NCBI GenBank assembly: GCA_016716745.1
Contig: JADJVD010000004.1
Location: 186,001-250,000, forward strand
Length of the DNA stretch: 64,000 nt
Source of the DNA: Hyphomicrobiales bacterium
GTDB taxonomy: Bacteria; Pseudomonadota; Alphaproteobacteria; Rhizobiales; Beijerinckiaceae
Direction of reading: 5' to 3'
Below the pieces are notes generated by a model. That model saw nothing but the letters and a program-made list of their open reading frames with translations, was not told the DNA's origin and made no database searches. Each line of letters begins with the position of its first letter. The stretch's first letter is position 1. Positions 26,389 to 33,806 of this stretch are shown here, piece after piece. The position numbers were made by a program, and so were the translations under genes.

Positions 26389-26716
26389 GTTCACCCCCTG
26401 CGCCCGGTACGGGCGTGCGCAAGGCGGTATCGGGTTTGACGGCGCCGGCTCAATTGGGAGTTCGTATGCGTAAGTTCGTCACAGGCGGGCGCGCGAGCAG
26501 ACGCAGCTGTCGCAGCATGCCGCCTGCGGCGCGCCGGAAGAGCGCGAATTCAAAGGGTTTCTTCGCCCTGCGTGGTGCGCGGGCGCCTTGACGCGGCGTG
26601 CGCCCGTCGCGCGTCGAGGCGACGGGCCGTCAGCCGCTTCGCCTTGTCGTTACGGCGCGTCGCGTCATCGTGACGCGGCGCGCCTTTTGCTTGAACATCG
26701 TCCGCGGCTGCGCGGT
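26389..26716. other. 328-bp gap upstream of yjcH with a plus-strand terminator-like hairpin
   Basis: No convincing gene is present. The gap holds the promoter region of yjcH-actP on one side and the ppk2 3' end on the other. Near 26654-26688 is a 14-bp hairpin followed by TTTT on the plus strand, although no recognised plus-strand gene ends here. A 41-codon frame (26466-26591) with a GGGAG site 6 bases before its ATG could be translated, but its composition is Arg/Ser/Ala-rich and gives no family match. Confidence 0.5.
26654..26688 (+). terminator. Rho-independent terminator-like hairpin (plus strand)
   Basis: GGCGCGTCGCGTCA pairs with TGACGCGGCGCGCC (14 bp with one G-U pair) around a TCG loop, followed by TTTT at 26685-26688. 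On the minus strand, where the flanking genes are read, there is no U-tract after the stem. It may still act on ppk2 transcripts as a hairpin, or it ends an unannotated plus-strand RNA. Confidence 0.55.
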
Positions 26717-27781
26717 TCAGCCCTTCGGCTTATCCGCGCCGTTCCTGGCCTTGGCGTCGCCGTGCTTGTGCTTGTCGCCCTTGCGCGCGGCGGGATGCAT
26801 CGACGAGCCCAGAATGTGGGAAGCGCCGCCGATGACATGCTGCGCCGAGCCGACGATGAGCGGATCAGGCCCGCGCACGACACGCTCATCCTTGTTGGGG
26901 TAGGCGAGTTCGGACAGGAAATACTGCATCGCGCCGATGCGCGCGCGCTTCTTGTCGTTCGACTTCACCACCACCCACGGCGCGTCGGCCGTGTTGGTGT
27001 AGAAGAACATCGCCTCCTTCGCCTCGGTGTAGTCGTCCCACTTGTCGAGCGAGGCGCGGTCGATCGGCGACAGCTTCCACTGCTTCAGCGGATCGTGCTC
27101 GCGCGACTTGAAGCGGCGCAACTGCTCGTCGCGCGTCACCGAGAACCAGAACTTGAACAGGCGGATGCCGGAGCGCACGAACATCTGCTCGACGACCGGC
27201 GTCTGGCGCATGAATTCGAGATATTCGTCGGGCTTGCAGAAGCCCATGACGCGCTCGACGCCGGCGCGGTTGTACCAGGAGCGGTCGAACAGAACGATCT
27301 CGCCGGCTGCCGGCAGATGCTCGATGTAGCGCTGGAAGAACCACTGCGTCTTCTCGCGCTCGGAGGGCTTCTCCAGCGCCACGACGCGCGCGCCGCGCGG
27401 GTTCAGGTGCTCCATGAAGCGCTTGATCGTGCCGCCCTTGCCGGCCGCGTCGCGCCCCTCGAAGAGGATGACGATCTTCTGGCCGGTCTCCTTGACCCAG
27501 TTCTGGGCCTTCAGCAGCTCGATCTGCAATGGCCGGACGTGCTCGAGATACTCCTTCTCGGTCAGTCGCGTCTCGTAGGGGAACTCGCTCGTCTCGAAGG
27601 CGCGGCGGATCGCCTCGGGATCGTGCCGCATCGACGCGATGCGATGGGTCGCGTTGTCCTTCTTCGGCTTTTCGGGCGCGGCGACCGGCGCGACCGCCGC
27701 CCTGGTGATCGATCGCGCGCCGTCCGGAGCCGGAGCCGGGGCAGGGGCCTTCTGGCCGGCATCCACCTTGTCGCTCGTCAT
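26717..27781 (-). CDS. ppk2: Polyphosphate kinase 2
   Basis: This 354-residue PPK2 moves phosphate between polyphosphate and nucleoside diphosphates. The Walker A motif GRDAAGKGGT is at 109-118, the Walker B/lid segment FDRSWYNRAGVERVMGF at 165-181. The C-terminal lid is REHDPLKQWKLSPIDRAS. It has one catalytic domain with an Ala/Pro-rich N-terminal tail of about 40 residues and a Lys/His-rich C-terminal tail. The start is the ATG at 27781 with a GGAGGG site; an open frame further upstream is not needed. It is divergent from the DUF3126 gene. Confidence 0.93.
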   Translation of the reverse strand: MTSDKVDAGQKAPAPAPAPDGARSITRAAVAPVAAPEKPKKDNATHRIASMRHDPEAIRRAFETSEFPYETRLTEKEYLEHVRPLQIELLKAQNWVKETGQKIVILFEGRDAAGKGGTIKRFMEHLNPRGARVVALEKPSEREKTQWFFQRYIEHLPAAGEIVLFDRSWYNRAGVERVMGFCKPDEYLEFMRQTPVVEQMFVRSGIRLFKFWFSVTRDEQLRRFKSREHDPLKQWKLSPIDRASLDKWDDYTEAKEAMFFYTNTADAPWVVVKSNDKKRARIGAMQYFLSELAYPNKDERVVRGPDPLIVGSAQHVIGGASHILGSSMHPAARKGDKHKHGDAKARNGADKPKG

Positions 27782-28014
27782 CGCAAAATCCCTCCTCGGA
27801 TTCGAGTGCAAAAACATCATGTTGGGCGCATCGTGCATGCGCCCGCGAATAACCGCCCCGCCGGATCGATCTGATGATAAAAGCTGATTTGCCGTCCGGG
27901 CGCCATGACTCCGGTCAACGTCGCGGGCGCGCGGACGGTCGCTCTGCGTCGTCGCCTTGCCCGTGGGCGGGCTTTCTGGCATAGGCGCCGACCTTGAAGG
28001 ACGCGGAGGCCGCC

Positions 28015-28410
28015 TTGGACAAGACCGAGCTCAAGAAGTTGCAGGAGTTTCTGCGCAAGAGCTTCGGCTCGCCGGACATCCGCGTCGCGCTCGACCCCAA
28101 GAATATCGAGCGCGCCGTCGTGCAGTATGGCGAGCGCGGAATCGGAACGATCGAGGTCGACGACGAGGACGGCGACCGCTCCTTCGCCTTCGAGATGAAG
28201 CTGCCGGTCGGCCGCGAGGTTCTGCAGGACTATCTGCGCAAGCTGTTCGACAACGAGAAGCTGAAGCTGATCGCCCGCTCCCGCAAGACGGACTCGGTCG
28301 AACTGAACAATGGCGACGATTTTCTCGGCGTCATCTCGGCCGACGACAAGGCCGGCCGCTCGTGGACGCTGCAGATGGCGATTCTCGACTTCGATCTCGA
28401 TGAGATCTGA
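28015..28410 (+). CDS. DUF3126 family protein with two tandem repeats
   Basis: The 131-residue product consists of two copies of a unit usually found alone in about 70-residue DUF3126 proteins. Copy 1 (about 3-60) runs from ELKKLQEFLRKSFG to DEDGDRSFAFEMKLP, and copy 2 (about 64-131) from EVLQDYLRKLFDNEKL to GRSWTLQMAILDFDLDEI. Both show a helix, then strands and an acidic D-x-D/K-x-G-R-S-(W/F) turn. The function is unknown. I prefer the TTG at 28015, with GGAGGC 5 bases before it, over the TTG at 27994. Confidence 0.75.
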   Translation: MDKTELKKLQEFLRKSFGSPDIRVALDPKNIERAVVQYGERGIGTIEVDDEDGDRSFAFEMKLPVGREVLQDYLRKLFDNEKLKLIARSRKTDSVELNNGDDFLGVISADDKAGRSWTLQMAILDFDLDEI

Positions 28411-28413
28411 CCC

Positions 28414-29073
28414 TTATCGGGCGAAGCCGCGCATCAGGCCGCGCACGCCCTCGGCGACGCGCTCCCATTCCCCCAGCAGGGCGGGGGAAAAGCGCAGCTG
28501 GAGGTTGAGGCCGTTCACGCGCATTTCGGAGATGCAGGCGTTGGGCAGCCCGTCCGGCTTGTCGGCCGGGCGCGAGCAGCGGGCGAAGAAGGCGCGCCCC
28601 TCGGGCGGGGCGATGTAAAGCTCCTCCCCGTCGTAGGGGCTGCCGGGCTGGAAGCGGCGCATGATCAGACCGCCGGGATGCGACCACTCCGCCGGATCGA
28701 GGAAGCGGGCGTAGAGCCTGATCGGCCGGTCCTCGGGCGCGAGCGAGGAGTCGCCCGGCGTCAGCGACAGGAAGACGGTCGCGTCGGTGCGCTCCTGAAT
28801 GTCGGCGCCGGGACGCAGGGCGACCCGCCCGGCGGGCGCGAAATCGGGAAAGCGCGCCGCAAGATCGAGCCGGTCGAGATCGCCGCCGCCGCGGTCGCCG
28901 TCGAAGCGCATGTAGTCGGTCGGCACGACGAGGCGCGTCGCCCCGAGGCCGACGCGCGCCACGCCGGAGGCGGGCCGCCCCGGCCGCATCAACGCATAGA
29001 CGACCACGGCGCCGAGCGTCAGCGTGGCCAGTGCCAGCAGCGTCACCACCGCCGTCAGGACGCGGTTGTTCAT
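28414..29073 (-). CDS. Membrane-anchored protein, function unknown
   Basis: The 219-residue protein has one N-terminal transmembrane helix (about 6-29) followed by a periplasmic domain of about 185 residues without recognisable catalytic motifs. Conserved-looking stretches are ATVFLSLTPGD, IRLYARFLDPAEW and YDGEELYIAPPEGRAFFARC, the last with one of two cysteines that could form a disulfide (FFARC and NACISEM). The domain looks like a family of small alphaproteobacterial envelope proteins of unknown role. The stop is 3 bp from the convergent DUF3126 stop. Confidence 0.7.
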   Translation of the reverse strand: MNNRVLTAVVTLLALATLTLGAVVVYALMRPGRPASGVARVGLGATRLVVPTDYMRFDGDRGGGDLDRLDLAARFPDFAPAGRVALRPGADIQERTDATVFLSLTPGDSSLAPEDRPIRLYARFLDPAEWSHPGGLIMRRFQPGSPYDGEELYIAPPEGRAFFARCSRPADKPDGLPNACISEMRVNGLNLQLRFSPALLGEWERVAEGVRGLMRGFAR

Positions 29074-29204
29074 GCGGAATGCGGGCCCCGATCGTGCGAA
29101 TCGCTGCGTTTATGTCACGCGCGGCGGCCGCGCTTGTCGAGCCCCGCGCCCGGCCTGTAGCCTGACCGTCATCCGCGCCGACGCGGCCTTGCGGGAGGAC
29201 AGCC

Positions 29205-29735
29205 TTGCCGATCTACGCCCTCGACGGACAGAAGCCCGATCTGCCGGCGCCGGGAACGTACTGGATCGCGCCGGACGCCGTGATCATCGGCAAGGTGCGG
29301 ATCGAGGAGGGGGCGAGCGTCTGGTTCGGCGCGGTGCTGCGCGGCGACAACGAGTGGATCACGGTCGGGCGGGGCTCGAACGTGCAGGAGCACTGCATCC
29401 TGCACACCGATCCGGGCTTTCCGCTGACGATCGGGGCGAACTGCACGATCGGCCACGGCGTCATCCTGCATGGCTGCACGATCGGCGAGGGGTCGCTCGT
29501 CGGCATGCAGGCGGTGGTGCTGAACGGGGCGACCATCGCCAGGAACAGCCTCGTCGGCGCGACGGCGCTCGTCACCGAGAGCAAGAGCTTCGCCGAAGCC
29601 TCGCTGATCGTCGGCTCGCCCGCCAAGGCGATCCGCACGCTCGAGGCTGAGCAGATCGCGCGGATGCAGGCGGGCGCCGGCGTCTACGCGCAACGCTGGA
29701 AGGGTTACGCCAGCGGGCTCGAGCGGATCGGCTGA
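29205..29735 (+). CDS. Gamma carbonic anhydrase family protein
   Basis: This 176-residue left-handed beta-helix protein resembles YrdA/PaaY/CaiE-type gamma carbonic anhydrases. The hexapeptide ladder is evident (VIIGKVRIEEGASVWFGAV, IGANCTIGHGVILHGCTIG). The metal-ligand histidines expected in the family are in EHCILHTD, TIGHGV and ILHGCTIG. RGDNEWITVGRGSNVQ is the standard family signature. The start is a TTG at 29205 preceded by GGGAGGA. It appears monocistronic. Whether it hydrates CO2 or is an acyltransferase-like scaffold cannot be told. Confidence 0.9.
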   Translation: MPIYALDGQKPDLPAPGTYWIAPDAVIIGKVRIEEGASVWFGAVLRGDNEWITVGRGSNVQEHCILHTDPGFPLTIGANCTIGHGVILHGCTIGEGSLVGMQAVVLNGATIARNSLVGATALVTESKSFAEASLIVGSPAKAIRTLEAEQIARMQAGAGVYAQRWKGYASGLERIG

Positions 29736-29739
29736 GGCT

Positions 29740-30396
29740 TCAGCGCGCCGCCGTCATCGAGGAGCCGACGCGCAGGTCGGTCCAGCGATTGGGATCCTCC
29801 TGCGACTGGCGCTTGACGAAGGCGTAGCCGGTCGCCGTCCACAGCCGCAGGTCGTCGCGCTTGTTGTCGAGAATGTAGTCGCCCTTCGTTGTCGTCAGCG
29901 TCAGCACGGCGTGGCCCTCGCCGGCGCGGTCGCGCACGACGGTGATCAGCAGCGACTGGCGCGGCACGCCCGCCTCGATCAGCAGGCGGCGCTTGAGCAG
30001 GACGTAATCCTCGCAATCGCCGCGGCCGTTGGTCGGGTAGGCCCAGCGCTCCTCGACGCCGTAGTTCTCGAGATCGGAAACGGGCGAGATCGCGGCGTTG
30101 ACGTTGCGGTTGATGCGGTCGACGAGCTTTTGCACCGAGCGGGTCATCACCACGTCGCGGGCCTGCGCCGGGTCGACGACGCAATCGCCGGCGTTGGCCG
30201 CGTCGGCGCAGAACTCGACCCAGCCGATCGGAACGCTGACATTGGCGCCTGTCGGAATCGAGGCCGGGGCCGAAATCGCCGGATTGCCGCGGGGCGCCTC
30301 GTCTTGCGGGGAGGGCAGCGCGCCGGAGCGCTCGAACGCGCGGGCCGCGCCGCTCATCAGCGCCAACACAGCCACAATCCACGCCAAACGCTGCAT
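29740..30396 (-). CDS. Bacterial transglutaminase-like cysteine peptidase
   Basis: This 218-residue exported protein has a signal peptide (1-20, ending ARA). The papain-like triad typical of this family (BTLCP, formerly DUF920) is complete: C128 in GRGDCEDYVLLKRRL, H162 in EGHAVLTLT and D177 in YILDNKRDD. Members are often LapG-like periplasmic proteases or surface-linked enzymes of alphaproteobacteria, and the target is unknown. A close paralogue lies 241 bp upstream on the same strand. The start is the ATG at 30396. Confidence 0.85.
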   Translation of the reverse strand: MQRLAWIVAVLALMSGAARAFERSGALPSPQDEAPRGNPAISAPASIPTGANVSVPIGWVEFCADAANAGDCVVDPAQARDVVMTRSVQKLVDRINRNVNAAISPVSDLENYGVEERWAYPTNGRGDCEDYVLLKRRLLIEAGVPRQSLLITVVRDRAGEGHAVLTLTTTKGDYILDNKRDDLRLWTATGYAFVKRQSQEDPNRWTDLRVGSSMTAAR

Positions 30397-30553
30397 TTCC
30401 GCCGCCCGAACGCCGCAACCCTTAATGAAAGGTAAACGCGGCGGCGCGATATGGTCAACGAATGGTGAAGGGAAGGGTTAACGCGCTGCGCTCACATTTA
30501 CGTGCGCCCATGCGTCGCGCTCACATGCGCGTGCGCCGATGCGGTCGCTGCGG

Positions 30554-30590
30554 AAAAAAAAGTGGCCGGCCCCGGGGCGCGGGGCCGGCC
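30554..30590 (-). terminator. Rho-independent terminator (minus strand)
   Basis: A perfect 10-bp stem, GGCCGGCCCC / GGGGCCGGCC with a 7-nt loop, is followed on the minus strand by T8 (A8 at 30554-30561 on plus). It lies 47 bp after the stop of the second transglutaminase-like peptidase gene and should end that transcript, so the two paralogues are expressed separately. Confidence 0.85.
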
Positions 30591-30637
30591 TCGCATCGTC
30601 CGGCTCGTTGTGGGGACAGCGCCGGGCGATGCGAATC

Positions 30638-31279
30638 TCAGGGCGTCGCGCGCCGCAGCGGCGCGGTGGCGACGGTCGGGCGCGAGGGCGCGCCGAGCGA
30701 CACCCAGACGTTCGGATCGGTCTGCGACTGCCGCTTGACGAAGCGGTAGCCGCTCTCGCTCCACGGCAGGATCTCGCCGCGCTTGTTGTCGAGCACGAAC
30801 TCGCCGGCGTTGGATTTCACGGTGAGGACGGCGTGGCCCTCGTCGCGCTCGTCGCGCACGACGGTGATGAGCAGCGACTGGATGGGGAAGCCGGCGTTCG
30901 TCAGCAGGCGACGCTTGAGCAGGACGTAATCCTCGCAGTCGCCCTTGCCGTCGTCGGGATAGCTCCAGCGGTCCTCGAGGCCGTGATGATCGATGTCGGA
31001 CACCGGCTCGATGTTGGCGTTCACCCAGGCGTTGATGCGCTCCAGCGTCTTCCACGCCTGCGGGCGCAGCAGCTCGGCGTCGAGCGCCTCGCCGCCGGCG
31101 GGGGCGCATTCGCCCGGCGTGCGGCGGCAGAACTCCATCCAGCCGTAGGGCATCGATGTCGAGGCTCCCACGGCGGCGTAGGTGGCGCGCAGCGCGCCCG
31201 CCTGTCCGGCCGATTGGGTGGCGGCGAAGGCCGCGATCAGCGCGGTCGCCGTCAGCACTCTGGAGAATACGCTCGACAT
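30638..31279 (-). CDS. Bacterial transglutaminase-like cysteine peptidase (paralogue)
   Basis: This 213-residue paralogue of the next gene downstream is exported through a signal peptide (about 1-29, ending GQAGA). The triad is C115 (GKGDCEDYVLLKRRL), H149 (EGHAVLTV) and D164 (FVLDNKRGE). Long blocks such as SLLITVVRD and FVKRQSQ.DPN.W match the paralogue. The ATG at 31279 has AAGGGG just before it; a GTG at 31300 is less likely. The separate strong terminator shows it is an independent unit. Confidence 0.85.
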   Translation of the reverse strand: MSSVFSRVLTATALIAAFAATQSAGQAGALRATYAAVGASTSMPYGWMEFCRRTPGECAPAGGEALDAELLRPQAWKTLERINAWVNANIEPVSDIDHHGLEDRWSYPDDGKGDCEDYVLLKRRLLTNAGFPIQSLLITVVRDERDEGHAVLTVKSNAGEFVLDNKRGEILPWSESGYRFVKRQSQTDPNVWVSLGAPSRPTVATAPLRRATP

Positions 31280-31646
31280 TCCGGGCCCCTTCGATGTCAC
31301 GAGGGCACGGTGTCAGCCGGCGATTGCCGCGCGAAAAAACGGATGCGGCGGTTTTTACGGGTCGATCTTCACCTTCGTTGCGGCCCGTAAAGTTATCGCG
31401 GCGTTGCCGCCGGCGCGCGCATTCGAGCGGCCCGGCCGAAAGCGCCCGCTATTGCTGGGGCGATGGCCGCGCGTCGACACGGCCGAAGGCGCGCGTGGCG
31501 CGGGCTCACACATCGTCAGCCTTAATTCGCCGGGCGGCGCTGTCGGCTGTGCGATGACGAATTCGTGTCTTGGTGAAGGAGAGGTACACTGTCGACGCCG
31601 CCCCGACGCGGCGATACGACATTCGTATCGCGTCACGGAGGGGCTC
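31280..31646. other. 367-bp divergent intergenic region
   Basis: This gap separates the divergently read transglutaminase-like peptidase and the small secreted protein gene, so it must contain both promoters. No coding sequence is convincing. The clearest element is the inverted repeat at 31611-31631 just before the plus-strand gene. A purine-rich GAAGGAGAGG at about 31576-31585 could be a ribosome site but no good start follows it in a long frame. Confidence 0.5.
31611..31631. promoter_or_regulatory. Inverted repeat upstream of a small secreted protein
   Basis: GCGATACGA and TCGTATCGC form a perfect 9-bp inverted repeat with a 3-nt spacer, ending 15 bp before the ATG at 31647 and only a few bases before the GGAGGGG ribosome site. 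It could be an operator for a dimeric repressor or a leader hairpin. Confidence 0.45.
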
Positions 31647-32027
31647 ATGCGGCAGGCGAAGCGGGGAGGCGGGCGCGCCGGCGCCTTGGCGGCGCTGGCG
31701 GCGATGGCGGCAGCCTCGCCGGCGGCGGCCGATTGCGTCTACGGGCCCGTCACCTTCTGCGACGGCTGCACGTTGTCGCGCGACATCAAGGTGAAGACGA
31801 ACGACGTGTGCGAGTTCGTCGGCTACGTCAACAACGGCTCGTTCCGCGGCTTCGAGATCGTGCAGCGGCCCAAACTCGGCAAGTTCGGCATCAACAGCCC
31901 GACCTTCGCCGGCTATCGCGCCGGCGCCAAGCCGGGCGCGGACCGCTTCGTCTACAAAGTGAAATGGGAAGTGTCGGGACGGGTGAACACCGTCACGCTC
32001 GTCAACAATGTGACGATCCATAACTGA
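31647..32027 (+). CDS. Small secreted protein, cadherin-like pattern (paralogue 1)
   Basis: This 126-residue protein has a signal peptide (about 1-27, ending AAAD) and a mature part with four cysteines (CVYG, FCDGC, DVCEF). Its second half reads GYRAGAKPGADRFVYKVKWEV...VNTVTLVNNVTI. This is the Y-x-P-x-P-G-x-x-G-x-D-x-F...V-x-V pattern of bacterial cadherin/Ig-like domains. It is related to the two proteins encoded after the caspase-like gene at 41-42.5 kb. The function is unknown; a single exported domain suggests an adhesion or binding role. The ATG at 31647 has GGAGGGG before it. Confidence 0.65.
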   Translation: MRQAKRGGGRAGALAALAAMAAASPAAADCVYGPVTFCDGCTLSRDIKVKTNDVCEFVGYVNNGSFRGFEIVQRPKLGKFGINSPTFAGYRAGAKPGADRFVYKVKWEVSGRVNTVTLVNNVTIHN

Positions 32028-32057
32028 GCGCGCGGGGCGCGCTCAGCGCTCGCCATA

Positions 32058-32663
32058 TCAGAGCTTGGTGCGTTCGTTGAAGGCGTCCTCTTCGAAATAG
32101 CGGACGAACTCGACCGCGACGCCGCCGTCGAAGACGCGGACGATGCGCGCCGGCGTCTCGCCGATGGTGACCGGCGTGCCGATCGGGGCGCGATAGTCCA
32201 CCTGCATCGAGGCGCCCGAGAGCGAGATGTCGATCAGCTTGACGAGCAGCTCGCGGCCGTCCGTCAGATGCAGCGTCGTGCGCTTGTGCAGCGGCTCGAT
32301 GCGCTCGTGGCGGCGGTCTTCCTTCATGCCGAGGGCATGGCGGTTGGCGAGCCAGGTGAGCTGGTCGGCGAGCTTCTCGCGCTTCAGCGGCGGGACGCTC
32401 ATCGACAGCGCGAAGCCGGTCTCGAAATGACGGGAGATGACGCCTTCGACTCGGCCGATCTGATCGAGATAGACCACGACGCGTTCGCCGACATTGCCTT
32501 TGACAGGCGCGTGCATGGACAGGCCGCCGGGCGACATGTCGATGGTCTGACATGGAAATTCGCGGCGGTCGTTCAGCATGTAACGGCCGATGAGAGAGAC
32601 GCGCACGCGCTGGTGGCGGCGGCGCTCCATCGGCTTTTGAACTGCAATCGGGGTTGCGACCAT
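32058..32663 (-). CDS. Protein with two PilZ domains
   Basis: This protein of about 201 residues carries two PilZ-like modules. The first starts ERRRHQRVRVSLIGRYM and has IDMSPGGLSM. The second starts with ERIEPLHKRTTLHL and has LIDISLSGASMQVDY. PilZ domains bind c-di-GMP with an RxxxR arginine pair and a D/N-x-S-x-x-G motif. The first module has both elements; the second has a D-x-S-x-x-G but only a degenerate arginine part. It may report c-di-GMP to envelope or motility functions. Starts at 32699 (GTG) or 32630 (ATG) are also possible. Confidence 0.8.
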   Translation of the reverse strand: MVATPIAVQKPMERRRHQRVRVSLIGRYMLNDRREFPCQTIDMSPGGLSMHAPVKGNVGERVVVYLDQIGRVEGVISRHFETGFALSMSVPPLKREKLADQLTWLANRHALGMKEDRRHERIEPLHKRTTLHLTDGRELLVKLIDISLSGASMQVDYRAPIGTPVTIGETPARIVRVFDGGVAVEFVRYFEEDAFNERTKL

Positions 32664-32718
32664 ATCTGGACCGTGACGCGTTTGCGGACCGCTCGTCACG
32701 AACAGTAGCCCGGGAGAG

Positions 32719-32733
32719 TTAAGTGGCGGTTAC
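32719..32733. promoter_or_regulatory. CtrA-like box upstream of the PilZ gene
   Basis: TTAA-GTGGCGG-TTAC differs by one base from the CtrA consensus TTAA-N7-TTAA. It lies 56 bp before the PilZ start and overlaps the stop of the PAS gene. A match of this kind can occur by chance. Confidence 0.3.
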
Positions 32734-33329
32734 AATGATCGGCCGCCGTCGACCGCAATCTGGGTCTTGCCCCCATCGTAAACGGTGAGGTGGGCGCGCC
32801 GGCGCGCGGCGGGGCCGGGGCCGCGCAGCGATTGCTGCGTCAGGATGCGCAGGCTCGTCATCTCGATCAGCCGGGCCGCGTCGCGGCCGAGCCATGCGGG
32901 CGTCGCCGCGCAGGCGAGCGCGCCGATGATGCGGGCGTGGGTGCGCCCGTCCTGACGCATCGGCAGAGCGAGCAGCTCGAACTCCGTCGTCGTCTCGTCC
33001 ACGCCGGCGAGCGCGCTGACGCCGGCGACGAAGCCGACCGCCTCGTCGCTGACGGCGCGCATGAGGCGCGCCAGATCGCGCCGGGCAGAGGGCCGGCTCC
33101 ACATGTCGAGGAAGGAGCGGCCTCTCAGATCGCCGCCGAACACCGCATTGACGCGCGTGCCGGGCAGGCGCACGGGATAGCGCCCGGCGGCGTCGACCTC
33201 GAGCAGGAACACGTCGGCGAGAATGTCGCGGATCGCCGCCGGATCGAACTCGAGCCGATCCGGCGCGGCGCGCGCGCGACGCACCGAGTTCCAGTAGGCG
33301 AACAGTTCGCGGGTCGGCCGCAACTTCAT
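32730..33329 (-). CDS. PAS domain protein (PAS_5 type)
   Basis: This 199-residue alphaproteobacterial protein of the PAS_5 family contains an N-terminal FAYWNSVRRARAAPDR, then the PAS-like core with VFLLEVDAAGRYPVRLPGTRV and FLDMWSRPSARRDLARL. No signalling output domain is attached. Proteins of this type are common and often linked with cell-cycle or stress regulation, but their ligand is unknown. The start is the ATG at 33329; an upstream GTG-type extension is less likely. Preceded by a CtrA-like box. Confidence 0.75.
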   Translation of the reverse strand: MKLRPTRELFAYWNSVRRARAAPDRLEFDPAAIRDILADVFLLEVDAAGRYPVRLPGTRVNAVFGGDLRGRSFLDMWSRPSARRDLARLMRAVSDEAVGFVAGVSALAGVDETTTEFELLALPMRQDGRTHARIIGALACAATPAWLGRDAARLIEMTSLRILTQQSLRGPGPAARRRAHLTVYDGGKTQIAVDGGRSL

Positions 33330-33378
33330 CACAGACTCCGGCGATGTCCCGGCCCGGGACGAGACGGGACGGGGCGCC

Positions 33379-33394
33379 TTTACCAAGCATTAAC
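33379..33394. promoter_or_regulatory. CtrA-like box upstream of the PAS gene
   Basis: TTTA-CCAAGCA-TTAAC differs by one base from TTAA-N7-TTAAC. It is 50 bp upstream of the PAS gene start, a sensible place for a promoter-bound activator. Confidence 0.35.
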
Positions 33395-33508
33395 TAGCAG
33401 GCCGCGCGCGCTTTGCTCGCGTCGGCCCGCGATATGGTTAATGCGCGCGCGGCGCCTGTGGACAGGCCGGGGGGCAGGGCCGCACGGTTCGCGCTCGCGC
33501 CGTTAAGG

Positions 33509-33523
33509 TTAACCACGGGTTGA
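33509..33523. promoter_or_regulatory. CtrA-like box in the gene-free stretch
   Basis: TTAA-CCACGGG-TTGA differs by one base from TTAA-N7-TTAA and overlaps a -35-like TTGACG. It could control the putative RNA that follows. Confidence 0.3.
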
Positions 33524-33770
33524 CGTTGTGCGCCCACGCCTCTCATGCGATCTTCAAATCGCTCCAGAGACGACGCGGCGCGGTGTTGCTCCCACCTCAA
33601 AGCGTCTTACAAAAACGGAGTTTAGGCGCGCAGCTCCAGGCGCCGACGCTCCGAAGACCCCGCCGGCGGATCAGACCCATCCGCAGCGGAACGCGCGATC
33701 CGGACCGAGGCCGTTTGCTCCACGGCGGGAGGTTTGGTAAATCGAAACGCGGTCGTCCACGCGACGGCCG

Positions 33771-33806
33771 AAAGGGAGAGCTCTCCGGAGCTCTCCCTTT
33801 TCTTTT
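33771..33806 (+). terminator. Strong rho-independent terminator (plus strand)
   Basis: AAAGGGAGAGCTC pairs perfectly with GAGCTCTCCCTTT (13 bp, 4-nt loop TCCG) and is followed by TCTTTT. On the minus strand the same hairpin runs into a purine-poor GTCCG context after AAA, so plus-strand termination is favoured. It lies 24 bp before the rhomboid start, so it terminates something upstream that is not a recognisable gene. Confidence 0.85.

Noticed and set aside
33528..33740. 70-codon GTG frame in the gene-free stretch
   Set aside because: No ribosome site, no conserved motif, and a Pro/Arg/Thr-rich composition typical of random GC-rich DNA.
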